Shown here: piece by piece, positions 37,870 through 51,600 of the stretch
Position numbering within the stretch: position 1 is the stretch's first letter
How the letters are laid out: each line of letters opens with the position of its first letter
DNA from: Elmis aenea
Lineage: Eukaryota > Arthropoda > Insecta > Coleoptera > Elmidae
Reading direction: 5' to 3'
Length of the DNA stretch: 64,000 nucleotides
Assembly: GCA_947652605.1 (NCBI GenBank)
Contig: OX393579.1
Coordinates: 19,365,674-19,429,673 of the forward strand
Notes under the pieces: generated by a model
Seen by the model: only the letters and a program-made list of their open reading frames with translations
Told to the model about the DNA's origin: nothing
The model's database searches: none
Made by a program: the position numbers and the translations under genes

Positions 37870-39089
37870 CAGGGTGGTCCAAATTCGATGGGATTGCATG
37901 GGTATCTCGGTTAATATTTAAGATAGAGAAACGGTTAAATTACCAAAAATGTGCAGTTTTCTGAGAAAAACCGTTTTCAAAAATATTCCATCATTTCCGG
38001 TTTTCGAGTTATCGAATAAAAAGTGTTTTTTTGTCATATTAATAATGTCCCATATCTCCGTTATTATTGTAAATATTGAAAATATTTATCAAGATTATTT
38101 TTAGATATTTTTATGTTTAATTTGTTTATGCTAAAAAAAAATTTTTGCGCGCGCCGTTAAAAAGTTATGACACAAACTTACCTTTTTTTTAAATAGGAGC
38201 AATAGTTGGCTATAACCTATTTAAATTTCTCATTTTTTTCTCATTCCAAATATATAATGGTTGATGTATTTATTTTCAACAATACGCAAGTTATGAAGGT
38301 TTTTTAGTTTTTTTTTAAAGAAAATCATAGTAGGCTGTGAAAACAAAAAATAATACAAGGTGTAAAACTTTATAAAACTCATGTGGTACAAGTTACCAAG
38401 GTTTTTTAATTTGTTGTGGAGATAAACATTGTAAATATTTGAAAATAAGAAAACAACGATATAGTCGGTATCAGCAGTAATGTAGGATAGATATTGTTGT
38501 TTATCTTATGTTCAAAAATTTTCGTATTTATCTCAATAACAAATTAAAAAACCTTGGTAACTTATACCACATGAGTTTTATAAGGTTTTACACCTTGTTT
38601 ATTTTTTGTTTTCACAGCCTACTATGATTTTCTTAAAAAAAAACTAAAAAACCTTCATAACTTGCGTATTGTTGAAAATAAATACATCAACCCTTATATA
38701 TTTGAAATGAGAAAAAAATGAGGAATTTAAATAGGTCATAGCTAACTATTGCTCCCATTTAAAAAAAGGTAAGTTTGTGTCATAACTTTTTAACGGCGAG
38801 CGTAAAAATTTTTTTTTTTAGTATAATCAAATTAAACATAAAAATATCTAAAAATAATCTTAATAAATATTTTTGATATTTAAAACAATAACGGAGATAT
38901 GACACATTATTATTATGACAAAAAAACACTTTTTATTCGATAAATCGAAAACCGGAAATTATAGAATATTTTTGAAAACGGTTCTGAGTTTGTCTCAAAA
39001 AACTGCACATTTGTGGTAATTTAACCGTTTCTCTATCTTAAATATTAACCGAGATACCCATGCAATCCCATCGAATTTGGACCACCCTG
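37870..39089. mobile_element. 1.22-kb near-perfect palindrome (CAGGGTGGTCC family)
   Basis: TA|CAGGGTGGTCCAAATTCG at the left and the inverse|TA at the right. Arms of about 590 bp are inverted around a short loop near 38465-38500 and are highly similar, so the copy is young or maintained by conversion. No coding capacity. Partial or shorter relatives lie at 11907, 46384-47021 and 47620-48004. Confidence 0.9.
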
Positions 39090-39635
39090 TATATTGAAGC
39101 CAAATTTAAAAACTTAAGGTTTGAAAATAACTAAGATAGTAAATCGTTTCGGGATTTTCTCTTAACCCTGTATATACGTGTAAGTACCAGTCTTGTTATA
39201 TGGTACGAATTCGAATCCAGTTGAGAACAGTAAGATTGCTTTAGCAACATAAATTACTTGCACTCTTCTTTGGCAGGGAAATGAACTGGTAGCTCATGAT
39301 ATTGTATGAAGTCATAGGGTAAATTAAAAATTATAATCCGCAAAATTCGTTCGTGTGGAAGAGATCGTCTCCTGGGATCGGAGATTTGGTATTCAGCAAA
39401 ATACACTAAAAAAAACTTGCTAATCTTTCCTGCCTACTAATCTTACAAAAAAAAAAATTGTTTTTATCATATGTCAAATGACACGTCAAGGTGTTACAGA
39501 CGTTTTACACTTTTTATTATTATAAAATGTTTACGGAGTGTGTTTTAGTCGCATGGTTCTACGTTTTTGCATATTTTTATACTGATTACATTATTCATTT
39601 TCCATTTTTACATAAACGGCAGTGAGCTATACAAA

Positions 39636-42600
39636 ATGGTGTATCCTCATACGTACAGGACAGAGAAAAGCGAAACGAAGACAACAAATTCGACTTACGG
39701 GGAATATTACGCAACGGCAAAAAGCAAAAAAGTTAGTATTCAGCCAGAACTGATAACAATCCTTCAATATGTGGACTCGAATCGTTCGAAATTTATTGCA
39801 AAATTGGCAAAAGCAGTCGAAATACGTTCTGTATCTGGAAGTATGAAGTACAGGAATGAGGTCATAAATATGATAAAATGTACGGAAGATAAGTTGAAAA
39901 AATTGGGTGTTAAATATGAATGTTTTAATATTGGATATCATGTATTGGATGGCAAGGAAATCAGGTTACCTCCTATCATTTTAGGAAGTCTAGGAAGAGA
40001 TAGTACAAAGAAAACGGTAGCGTTTCCATAATTTTTACGTATTATTTACTTACTTTTTAGTTGTGTTAATTTTAAATCAGTTTATTTGTGATACAGGGCT
40101 AATCACCTATTTTGGAGGGCTTGCTCTTTTACCCAGACGAAGTTAGCCGATTTTTTATTATTTCCACGTAGGTGGTCCCCTTTCGAGTTTCTGTACTACG
40201 ACCTATTGGTCTATTGGGTATCCGGAAGATTTACCGAAAAGCAATTCACCGACAGCAATTCTCCGACAGCACTTCACCGACAGCAATTCACCGAATATCA
40301 ATTCACCGCATAAGCAATTCACCGCATAAGCAATTCACCGCATACGCAATTCACCGCATCATCAAAAATGAATGAATATAAATTACAGGAAATATATTAA
40401 TCAAAGATCAGAAAGTAATATATTGTGAATGACCATCCCATCCTATACATTGGCTGCACGTTTTGGGGTTAAGTAGGTACTTATTACTCATATTTTTATT
40501 GTTTTTAATTATGGCTTTATAAGGTGGTTGGACCCTCAAACTTTGTTTTACGTATTAATGTCCATAGGTCTAGAGTCTAGAGCAATTATTATACAGTAAG
40601 AAACAAATAAAACTTGTTGATAGACTTAACCCAAATACGGCAAATACTCGATAAAAGCAACTTTTCTGAATCGATTTTGGTTGTAATAAATGTTTTTTTT
40701 TCGAATATTGTTACTTTTGTCAAACTAGGTGCACTATCTTAAAATAATTTGAATGAAAATTCATTTGAATTCAGATATTAAGAAAAAATGAAAGATTTAT
40801 TGTTGCTATATTATAATTGTTTGATTATATTTTTTCAATAAATATATTACTTTCTGATCTTTGATTTTTGATTAATATATTTCATGTAATTTATATCCAT
40901 TTATTTTTCGACGATGCGGTGAATTGATATTCGGTGAATTGCTGTCGGTAAATCGCTTTTCGGTGAATCTTCCTAGACCCGGTCTATTGTACCCTCTGGT
41001 GATTGCCCTTTAAAGAAGTTCTAAGTTTTTGAAAAACTCCAGGATTTTCTTCACGGATGTTTTTCTTAATTCTTTTTGGTCGGCCTTTTCCATCGCCAGA
41101 AGTCTACGCCAATAGTGTGTGAATCCTTCACACTGGCATATTACGTGAAGAGGAGTTTCTTCTTCTTGTTCTTCACCACATCCTCTACATATATCTGGCT
41201 CTGAGAGCCCTAATGTAGAAGTGTTTAGCTCAGTGTCCTGTGGCTGCTCTGATTTCTACTCTGCTCATCCTGAACACTTATTCTGTATTTTCTTTGGAGA
41301 CCGTTGATAGGATAGCCCTAGAATGGGTTTGTCCTGCAACTTTTTTTCAATGAACATTATGCCCCTGTATTAAGCTTTTCGGTGCTCTGCACGAGTATAC
41401 TCGCCAAATTTTTACGCGGCCCAAGATGCTCGAGACGAGTTAACTCGCCCGAACGTTACCGCATTTGAAAGTTATGCCCACTGCAGGCAATACCGATTTT
41501 AAGCATTGCGCACCGAAAAGGTTAATTTGTCATTAAGACACCGCTTGGCTGTTCCATGAGATGTACCAACTACGGGTTCTGGTCCGAAGAAAGGTGTCTC
41601 GCTGCCAATTTTGGCTAGGCGATCTGCCCTCTCGTTCCCTGGTATATTAGTTGGTCCTGCGCACCATACCAGTTAAACATTATTCCTGCTTACTAGCACG
41701 TTAAGTGCCCGGATGTTGTTCAGAAGTTTACTTTCGACGAGCCAAGAGCTCAAGTTTGCCGATACTACTTTTCAGTTTGACAAAAAAAGATTCTTTAACC
41801 TACAGTTGAATCATATTTAAACAGACACTACAATTTTATTTCTTTTCCAAAAAGACGTGTGTAAATTTAAAGATTTGTATCTTCACGGCGAAATTTCTTC
41901 TCGTAATTACGCACTTTACATCAAATTAAATTTTGTATTTAGGTCTGCGTCTATGCTCATTTGGATGTTAAAAAACCGTGCTTGGACAAATGGAAAACCG
42001 ATCCTTGGACGGTGACTGAGATAGACAAAAAACTTTACGGTTGCGGAGTAGCTTGTGGAAAAGGACCATTGCTTTGTTGGTTCAATGTAATACTGGCGTT
42101 TCAGAAATCTGGGATTGAGCTCCCTGTGAATATAAAATTCATTATAGAGTCTATGAAAGAGCAGGACAGTGAAGGCTTGGAAAAATTCATGGCTTTGCAA
42201 AAGCACGCCTTCTTTTATAATGTCGATTACGTCGTCGTTTGTGAATCAGAATGGATTGGTGATAAACATCCGTGTATTACGTATGGAAGTGTTGGTAAGA
42301 TAATTTGAAGTAAACAAACAGTTATAAAAATAATTTTTTAAATAATTATTTGTGTAAAAAAAATATAATATTTAAAATATTTTATACACACACGCTAGCA
42401 TATGGCTAGTACCTACAACATATTATTTGTATAAAATAATCGGTTAAATTACGTGTTGTGGGGGCTTTTGTGTCTACAGCCCCCCAACTTCAAATCAAAC
42501 TAGCGCAATGGAAACAGCACATCAGCTTTTATCAACACACGCTAGCACATGATTAGTATAACAAATTTGTTTTAATTTTTTTTTAAATACCTGTTAGGGG

Positions 42601-45600
42601 GACGCTTCATTACTACAGCCCCCTTAACTTAAAATAAAATTTCAGGCCAATAAAAAATGGCATAATTAAATTTTTTTATCAACACATATGGCTAGAACAA
42701 CAAATTAGTCTAAAAATTGTTTAGTTTACATTTTGGGGGGTGGGCATTATTTCTACAGTCCCCTTAAATTAAAATCAAAATTGCAACTTAATAAAAATAA
42801 CATATTTAAAATTTTATCAACAAACACTAGCACAACAAATTAAAAAAAGTATAAATGACATGTAGGGGGCATCATTTTTACAGCCTCCTTAACTTAAAAT
42901 CAAATTTGCAGCCTAATAAAAATAGCATAATTAAAAATTTTATCAACACACGCTAGCACATGGCTAACACAACAAATTTGTCTTAAAGAAAATGTTTAAA
43001 CTTCATGTTAGGGAGCATCATTTCGCCCCTTAACTTAACATCAAATTGAAGCCCAACGATAACAGCATAATTAAAATTTTTATCATCTAACCGGCACAAG
43101 GCTAGCTAAACGAATTTCAATTAAAACTTAAAACAAAATAAATAATAACCTTGGGAGCTGAGGACAAACACTTAAAAGCTAATATTCTGACTTAATAAAC
43201 AGCTACTCAACGGGAAATTTACTAGTAAATGAATAGCAATCAGCAATTACAAAATTTTGCGAATCTTTGTAAAGAAACATCAGAGCCCACACGTTTATGA
43301 GATTTTTCTAAATAATTTTTAAATCTGAAAATGTAGCTAAACTTATGGACCATCTTTAATTTACACCATATATTTTTCCAAAAGGTGAATTTAAATAAAA
43401 AAGATATGTAAAAATTATGTTGCCTTTGGGCAATACAGATGGTTTAAAGTTTAAAATGTCAATTAAAATAGTTTTGCCATGACAGATAAGGCAAACTCTT
43501 TGAAAATGTTGCAAATATTAGACTAAATAATTACTAATTATCTTGTCATCTGCTTGTTTGATTGATTTACTATAAAATTAATATTAATACTAAAAATAAT
43601 GTAGGTACTTAACTAATATAAATTGTTAATCTTAACATGGTCATTTGGTAATAGTTAATGAAGGTAAGCCATTCATGTCTGGCACATTTAAATATGGAAT
43701 GTTCAAATCTGGAAAATGCACCGATAGAATAATACAAATCTTGAATTGTTCAACGCTGGAATCACTCAACGCAGGAATCATGCAACGATGAAACCATGCA
43801 ACACGGCAATCGTTAATCGCTGGAAAGCTCAAATCTGGACCCCAGAAATTAAGAATTTGTGCTGCCCTCTATATTATAACAGCCAAAGTATAATATAATT
43901 ACAAAACACTTCGTGTTATATGTTATGTTAACTATTGTACAGTGGAAGATAAAAATATAGTGTTAATGGTAACTCAAGCGCTACAAATTGAGACAAAGTT
44001 GGGTAATTATAATACTTAGTCAATTCTTTTACTTTCTTTTTAAAATTAACTAAGCATTATAATTACTTACACGTTACACGCAACTTTGCCCCAATTTGTA
44101 GCCCTTGAGTTACCATTGGGCGCGTTCAGCCGACGCAACAGTTGAGTATGTTGTCTTGTTTAGTACTCTGAACGGACAGTATTAAGTTTTGGTGACTAGC
44201 AACTGTTGGCGAATGTATCCACCATAAAATTTGTTTGGTAACTTTAGTAAACGCTATTACTTAACCTCATTTTTAACTGTCATTTTGACATTGTGACTGA
44301 CTGCAACCACTTAATAATGAGTACCGGGCAGCAAATAGATTTAAATGATTTTGTACTGATAAGCAATCAATTAGTTTCAGTACTTATAAACACAAATTCA
44401 ATTATAGTCACATCAGGTATACATAACCTCTATTACAAATGTCATAACAAAAAGCAACGTCATGACATCAACATCAACTGTCAACTATCCGTACAGGCAT
44501 TCTCAACTTGTTGCGTGTAAACATAACTGAAACTTGTTTACGGTGTGGGGCAACCGTTGCGTCGGCTGAACACGCCCATTAATACGATGTTTTATCTTCC
44601 ACTATACAATAGTTAAGACAAAATATAAAACGAAGTGTTCTGTAATTATATTATACTTTGGCTGTTGTAATGTAGAGGGCAGCAAAAATTTTTAATTTCT
44701 GGATTCCATATTTGAGCTTTCCAGCGATGAACGATTCCCGTGTTGCATGGTTCCATCGTTGCATGATTCCTGCGTTGATGATTCCAGCGTTAAACGATTC
44801 AAGATTTAAAAGATTCTACCGGTGCTTTTTCCAAATTTGAAGATTCCATATATAATTTGTTCCAACTTTTCATGCAGCTCCGTTAATGGACATATCCTTC
44901 GAATGTTTCAGCAGATTTAAGCTCGTTTGTTCAAAGCTGTGTGAAGATTAAGCGGCGTTTCTATAGAAACAATAATGATGTTTAGTTACACAGAGTTAAT
45001 TCACCGTTAATTTTAAAGTCAGCTTTGTGCAAGTGGGTTTTATCCATTCGCTTAAATATTCCACAAGCGCGCGTAAACTTAAAAATAATTTTTAAACGAA
45101 TTAAATTTCACTATTTTCGTTCAATAAAATTAACGAGTTTTTCACTTTACAAATTACAGTGGACTCTCGAACTTCGAATACAATCCGTTCCAGGACACGG
45201 TTGGTTCTTCGCGGTAAATTTTCCCATGAGAAGTATTGTAAATTGGATTAATCCGTTGCAGATCTTCGAATTTTACTTAATGTAAAACATCGTAGAAATC
45301 GTAGAATTTTTTTTACCTCTAGCAACTTTCTTTGGTGCTATTATGAATGGGTATTATAAAGATAATATAAAAATAACCCAAAAAAATAAATAAAACTCTT
45401 GAAAAGCAGATTAAATTTGCGAGCTTCATAAGACTTACAAGTTTTTGTTCCGACGTAAAAACCGGATTTTCCTCTGAGTTTTGTTCGAGTTTCGAATTGC
45501 TTGAACATCGAACCGTTCGAAGGTCGAGGGTCCATTGTATTTCGAAAATTAGTCAAGACCCCGTTTGCTAAAACGCTACATGTGCATCCATAACTTCGTT

Positions 45601-48600
45601 ATTAAGGTAGTAACTCATTATCATGTATGCAGGTTTACTACATTTTAATGTAATGGTTGAAAAATTGCCAAATTCGACGTCTGATCCTAAAGAAGACATG
45701 GTAAAAATATTTGAACATGTAAGTGATGAGCAGGAGAATATTTTAATACCAAAATTTAACGACTACGTCCAACAAATAACGCCTGACGAAGAAAGAGTGT
45801 ACGAATACGTTCGGGACTTTGAACCTGATGATATAAAGTAAGGAAATGATAATAAAAATTGTTACATTTATAATTATTAAGTGATAAGGATGTTGGGTTG
45901 TTAGATTTTTTTGGCTTTTGAACTATACGATTTTAGTCTTGGCCCAGACCAGTGAAATTTTGGGGCAAAAATCATTTCTTGACGAATTGAAAGACAGGGT
46001 CGGTAAAAATTGTCAAGGTATGTGTGTTCGTTCTCCAGTATCGGCGATAGATTAGGTAGCAAAACACCATCAGTGATAAGCAAACATAAGTTTTGTTCTG
46101 TTCTAGCAATGCATTTTGTACCCAGTGGCGGATCTTGATTTTGTGGGGCCCCAGGCGCAACCTGATCTGGAGGCCCCCTATTAAGATGGTTCACTAAAAT
46201 GAATAATGCAGAAAAATCATAACGTTTTTTGTTTTTAGAACCAACGAAAACATAAACACAAAAATCAAATACGGAAACAAAAAAATATTCTCAGGTACCA
46301 GAAAAAAAAATCGCATTCCTATTTAAAAGAAAAAATCCCATCTCAGGTAAAAAAATCACAGTAAAATTCTGCATCATACAGTACAGGTGGTCCAAATTCG
46401 ATGGGACTACAATGGGTATCTTGCTTAATAGTCAAGATAGAGAAACGGTTAAATAACTAAAAATGTGCAGTTTTTTTAGAACAAACTCAGAACAGTTTTC
46501 AAAAATATTCTATCATTTCCGGTTTTTGAATTATTAATGAAAAACTGTTTTTTTGTTATATTTATAATGTGTCATATCTCCCTTATTGTTTTAAATATCG
46601 AAAAAGTTTATAAAGATTATTTTTAGATATTTTTATGTAGATTTTGATAGTAGGTACTAAAAAAAAATTTTTACGCTCGCCGTTAAAAAGGTATGACACA
46701 AACTCACCTTTTTTTAAATGGAAGCTATAGTTGGCTATGACCTATTTAAATTCCCTATTTTTTCCCTTTCCAAATATATTAGGGTTGATGTATTTATTTT
46801 CAATAATAGGTACGCAAGTTACAAAGGTTTTTAAAATTTTCTAAAGATGAGAAACAAAAAGCAGGTTGTGAAAACAAAGGAAAATCGAAAAAGATAGAAT
46901 ATATTTACAACAATTCTGAGTTTGTCCCAAAAAACTGCACATTTTTGGTACGTTAACCGTTTCTCTATCTTGACTATTAAGCGAGATGCCCATGTAATCC
47001 CATCGAATTTGGGCCACCCAGTACAGTACATCGGCTTGCAGTGCACTGTAATCAGATGCAAGCAAGGTTGCAAGATTTGGCGGTTTGGAACCAAATTGGC
47101 TATCATTTTTGTTTAATTTAACATGTTTTTTTTTTTAAATTGGCATTAATGGCTATTACACAATACCCATTATGAAAATAGGTTTTAGAAGATTACAATT
47201 TGCCTACAATGATTATTTTATAATTCTCATATTAACAGACAATAAAAATTTAATTTTGGTTTTTGAGGATGACGAACTCAACGATTCTAAGGCCCCTTTT
47301 TGCCGAGGCCCGAGGCGCGCGCCTCGTGCGCCTGTGCGGTAATCCCAAACTGTTTGTACCAATTCATGTACTGATACATGTGAGCATTAAATTGAAACGC
47401 CTTAAAGTACAGGGTGGGCAAGTTTCGATGTTTTCATAGGCAATCTCGGTAACTACAAAAGTTAGGGAAAAATAGATCCTCGTTCCTCCATCTCTTTTTT
47501 CGAGAAAAAGTTAATGGTGAAAACTAAAGTAGGTTATCGTCTTTTGTTTTCGAGTTATCACCGATAACTCGATTTTTCGACTTTTCATTTTATAACTACC
47601 TATATCTCGCTTGTTTATGAAAATAAAGAAAATGAGAAATTTAAATAGGTCATAGCCAACTGTCGTTTCCATTTAAAAAAAGTTAAGTTTGTGTCATAAC
47701 TTTTTAACGGCGAGCGTAAAAATTTTTTTTTTAGTATAATCAAATTAAACATAAAAATATCTAAAAATAATCTTAATAAATATTTTTGATATTTAAAACA
47801 ATAACGGAGATAATATGACACATTATTAATATGACAAAAAAACACTTTTTATTCAATAACTCGAAAACCGGAAATTATAGAATATTTTTGAAAACGGTTC
47901 TGAGTTTGTCTCAAAAAACTGCACATTTTTGGTAATTTAACCGTTTCTCTATCTTAAATCTTAACCGAGATACCCATGCAATCCCATCGAATTTGGACCA
48001 CCCTATACACACTAACAGAACACAATAATTAATACAACGATTTTGTGAAAAATAATAAGTAACTTGTAAACTCATTTTTCCGTTTATGCTTAATTTTTTA
48101 ATGCTCTATCAAATTTAAAATGTAATTCTCTATCAGAATCAATAAAAAACTATACCATGTAATTAAAAAAAAAAAAAAAAATTTAATGTCACCTTGTATA
48201 TCGCTGCGTACTGAGATTTTCCATTATATCTTGTTTTACTTTAACCGATTCTCTTAGCTTAGAGCTTAGAGTAAGCAAGATACCCATAGTGACACAAATT
48301 AAGTACACCAGTATATTTTTCAGTGGTTTGTTGTCGACTACCTGGCCTGACAATCCTTAAATTTTGGTTTATGGTGTCATCCTTTGTTATTGCAAGTTAT
48401 GTCCTTGTCATTTTTTACTAGACGCACTTTGCTCAGGAATGATTTGTCCTAATCATAACAAACAAATCTATTAAAAAAATGTTGATAGATAAAACCCCAA
48501 CACTAATATTGTACCCTGCAAGTAATGAATATTCGTATATTGTAACGGTTTTTTATTTTACTTAAGTTAAAATCCCCATAAACTGATATATTTTTAAGTG

Positions 48601-51600
48601 TCAAAAGAGTTTCCTTTATTATTCGTGTAAAAATTAAATGAAACAATTTTGAAGTTATGAATTGTGCTTGGTTATCAAATTTATTTGAGCAAATATTTTA
48701 GAGACTCGCTTCCCCCTCACAAGCAAAACTGGGATAAAGTTAAACTTCTTATGCACTTCTGGAGGTTACCTTCAATATACGTGGATGATATACAGGAATG
48801 TACTTGTGACGAAAAGAATCCGAATATACTTAAACGACATTTCATTATTAAAATAGTGCCACGGCAAATAGTCGACAAAGCTGTTAAGGATACACTGCAG
48901 CATGTTCAAAATGTTTGTAAAGAATTAAAACTTGAAAATAAAGTTGATTGTGAGTGTATATCGGCGTCAAAACCCTGGTCAGAAGATTGTCGTTCTGCAA
49001 ATTACCGAGCTGCCAGAAGAGCAACGATACAGGTAAAGAAGTTTTACTCTAAGCAAATTATAGCGAAAAAAATAAAGATCTTTGTATAATGTTAACAGCT
49101 GAAAATTTTTAAATTGGAGTAGTGACGAAACTGTTTTGGAAAAATTAAAATAATTTTCTTAAATAAAAGATGGGAGAAAAAAGTATCCTCAATTCATCTA
49201 TATTTATATACAGGGTGTGTAAAAATTGGCGGAAGCGCTACACGTGGCGATGTTCTTTGTAAAATTCCAAGTCGAAAATCTTAATACGAAAATGTTGTAC
49301 CATGCTTGCTGTGTCTGCAAGAGGTCCTCAAAGTTTTGACATTTAGTCCTTTAATAAGCGTTATTATTTAATATTTTTTAATGAAAAAGCTGCAATTTGG
49401 AATAAAAATAAATTTCGAATAGTATTTTTTCCTAGATATTGTGTTCTTCCTTTTAAAAATTGAAAATATGTAAATCACTGATTTGAATGAAAATAATACA
49501 TATGGCAACATTGTCATTAGCTGTCATCTCTGTTTTTCTCGTAATTATTTCTAGTTTGTGTTTTACGATACCCAAAAGTTTGTAGCTATGTTTACGAATT
49601 GAAGGCTTTCAGTTCGAACAAAAATTGTAAATACCTAAGTAAAAATTGCTGATAAAAAAATGTCCAAACGCAAATCAATGTATGCAATGTTGCTAATTTT
49701 TTGTTTCTTTAAATGGTTCCTGAGGCCATAGGAAGCATGGTACAACATTTTTGTGTCAAGATTTTCGACTTGGAATTTTACGAAGAACATCGTCACGTGT
49801 AGCGCTTCCGCCAATTTTTACACACCCTGTATAAATATTTCTAATGTAATGTGATACAGTGTGCACAAAAAGTAACGTAACGGGCCAATATCTCTTCTTG
49901 TGACAACTTAAAAAAAAAGTTTTGAATAAAAGTTGTTGGGGTTATTTACTACATAACCTTAAATTATTTTTAAATGCACAGTGTTTTGTTTTTGCGCACC
50001 GATACGGTGATACGTCACTTTGTGTTGTAAAATAAAATACCCTGTATACTTTGTATATTTTAGGTGCAAAATTAAATTTTCTTTTAAAAATGTAAGGGTT
50101 TTTTTGAACCTAAAATCAAAAGTTTTGGAGTTATTTCAGTTTTTACGAAAATATTGACAGGAACAGGACTCTAAAAAAATGTGAGAACGAATTCCTTTGA
50201 TACCTTAGTTGACAAGTGTCATAGTCATAGTGATTACTGACTAGTTAAAATTTTAAAATAATATACAGGTCGTTTCTTATGCCCGGTCCATTTGGCTAAA
50301 CTTCAAACACGAATAAGTAATTTTTTTTTAAAGGGAACACCCTACATATTTTTACTTTTTCCTATCAATAATGTATTTTGTCTTTAAAAATTGTATGGGA
50401 TCATTTGTCTTAAATTAATACTCGAGTTATTGCGGTTTTAACGATAATTTGTGCACACAAGCAAAATATTTAATATAATAAAACTAGTAGTCTTTGAATA
50501 TATTTAGAAAAATTGTTTTAAATGTCAAATATAATTCCATTTTCACCGTTAAGAGCCATAACCCACTGGCGCCACTGGTCGTAAAAATTAAAATAACTCA
50601 AAAACTGTTGATTTTAGGTACATAAAACCTTTTACAATTTTGAAAGAGAATTTTATTTTGCACCTAAAATATTCAAAATATACAGGGTATTTTATTAAAG
50701 AAAACAAAGTGACGTTTCGGTGCGCAAAAACAAAGCACTGTGTACATTTGAAAATAATTTTAGGTTATGTGGTAAATAACCACAAACAGCTTTTATTTAA
50801 TTTTTTTTGTAAAGTTATCACGAGATATTGACCCGTTACGTTATTTTTTGTACACACTGTATAAAACAGCATTAAAACTTTTTCAATACATAATTCAACT
50901 CACAACTCACTTTTTATAAGACAATACAGTGCTAACGTTTAGGAATGCCCGATAAGCAATTTGGCCAATTACCGATTAATAGGCCTTCACTTATCGGCCG
51001 ATTATCGATTATTTGGCCGAATATTAACTTTCACATGATTCATTGGATTATGTACTCATAAAATGGGTATTGTACTGTTTTAAAGTCCCTTATTATTAGA
51101 CCAACTTTTATTCGTTGCCAACGGACACATCTCTATTGTATCAATTGCCTGCCTCTTTAACACCGAATTAAAAAAAAAGCTGTAATTAATCTCTAACCTG
51201 GCCGTCTCCTATTGATCCAAACAGAAAGCCTATGGAAATGTGTGAGGGTAGCAATAACTAAAAGTTGTTCTTATAATAAGGGACGCTAAAACAGTAGATA
51301 ACCTATAAAATGAGTTTATTATGACCCAAATTTGATTTTAGTAAGTTTCCTCCTAAATTATGTAAAATTCGTAAGACAGTCAAATAAAACATTTAATAAA
51401 TTAAATTTAAGAAATAGATTTATGGCTTGAAAATGGAAAAACTTATATGTTCTTGCATTACAGTTCAAGAGGAACAGAATTACATTATATTTAGTTATTT
51501 ACTTTTGTTTTAAATTAGTTCGAGATGTTTTTTCTCATTTGTAGTAATGTAAATGTGGGAGTAATTGACACTTAGACAAGATGAACAATTTAAAAAATGT

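Noticed and set aside
39208..39225. TTCGAATCC near 39210 as a tRNA T-arm
   Set aside because: No matching T-stem partner, anticodon arm or acceptor stem around it. No tRNA gene was found in the window.
40224..40375. CRISPR-like look of short regularly repeated GCAATTCACCGC units
   Set aside because: Units abut or have tiny variable spacers, the arrays are inverted at both ends of an element, and the context is an insect nuclear genome.
48654..48661. Alternative acceptor TTTTGAAG|TTATG for M20-like exon 4
   Set aside because: It would put exon 4 out of frame after exon 3; the acceptor before 48690 preserves phase.
49033..49089. Extension of M20-like exon 4 to the stop at 49089
   Set aside because: The homology ends at ..RRATIQ, followed at once by GTAAAG; exon 5 at 53425 continues the family sequence in phase.
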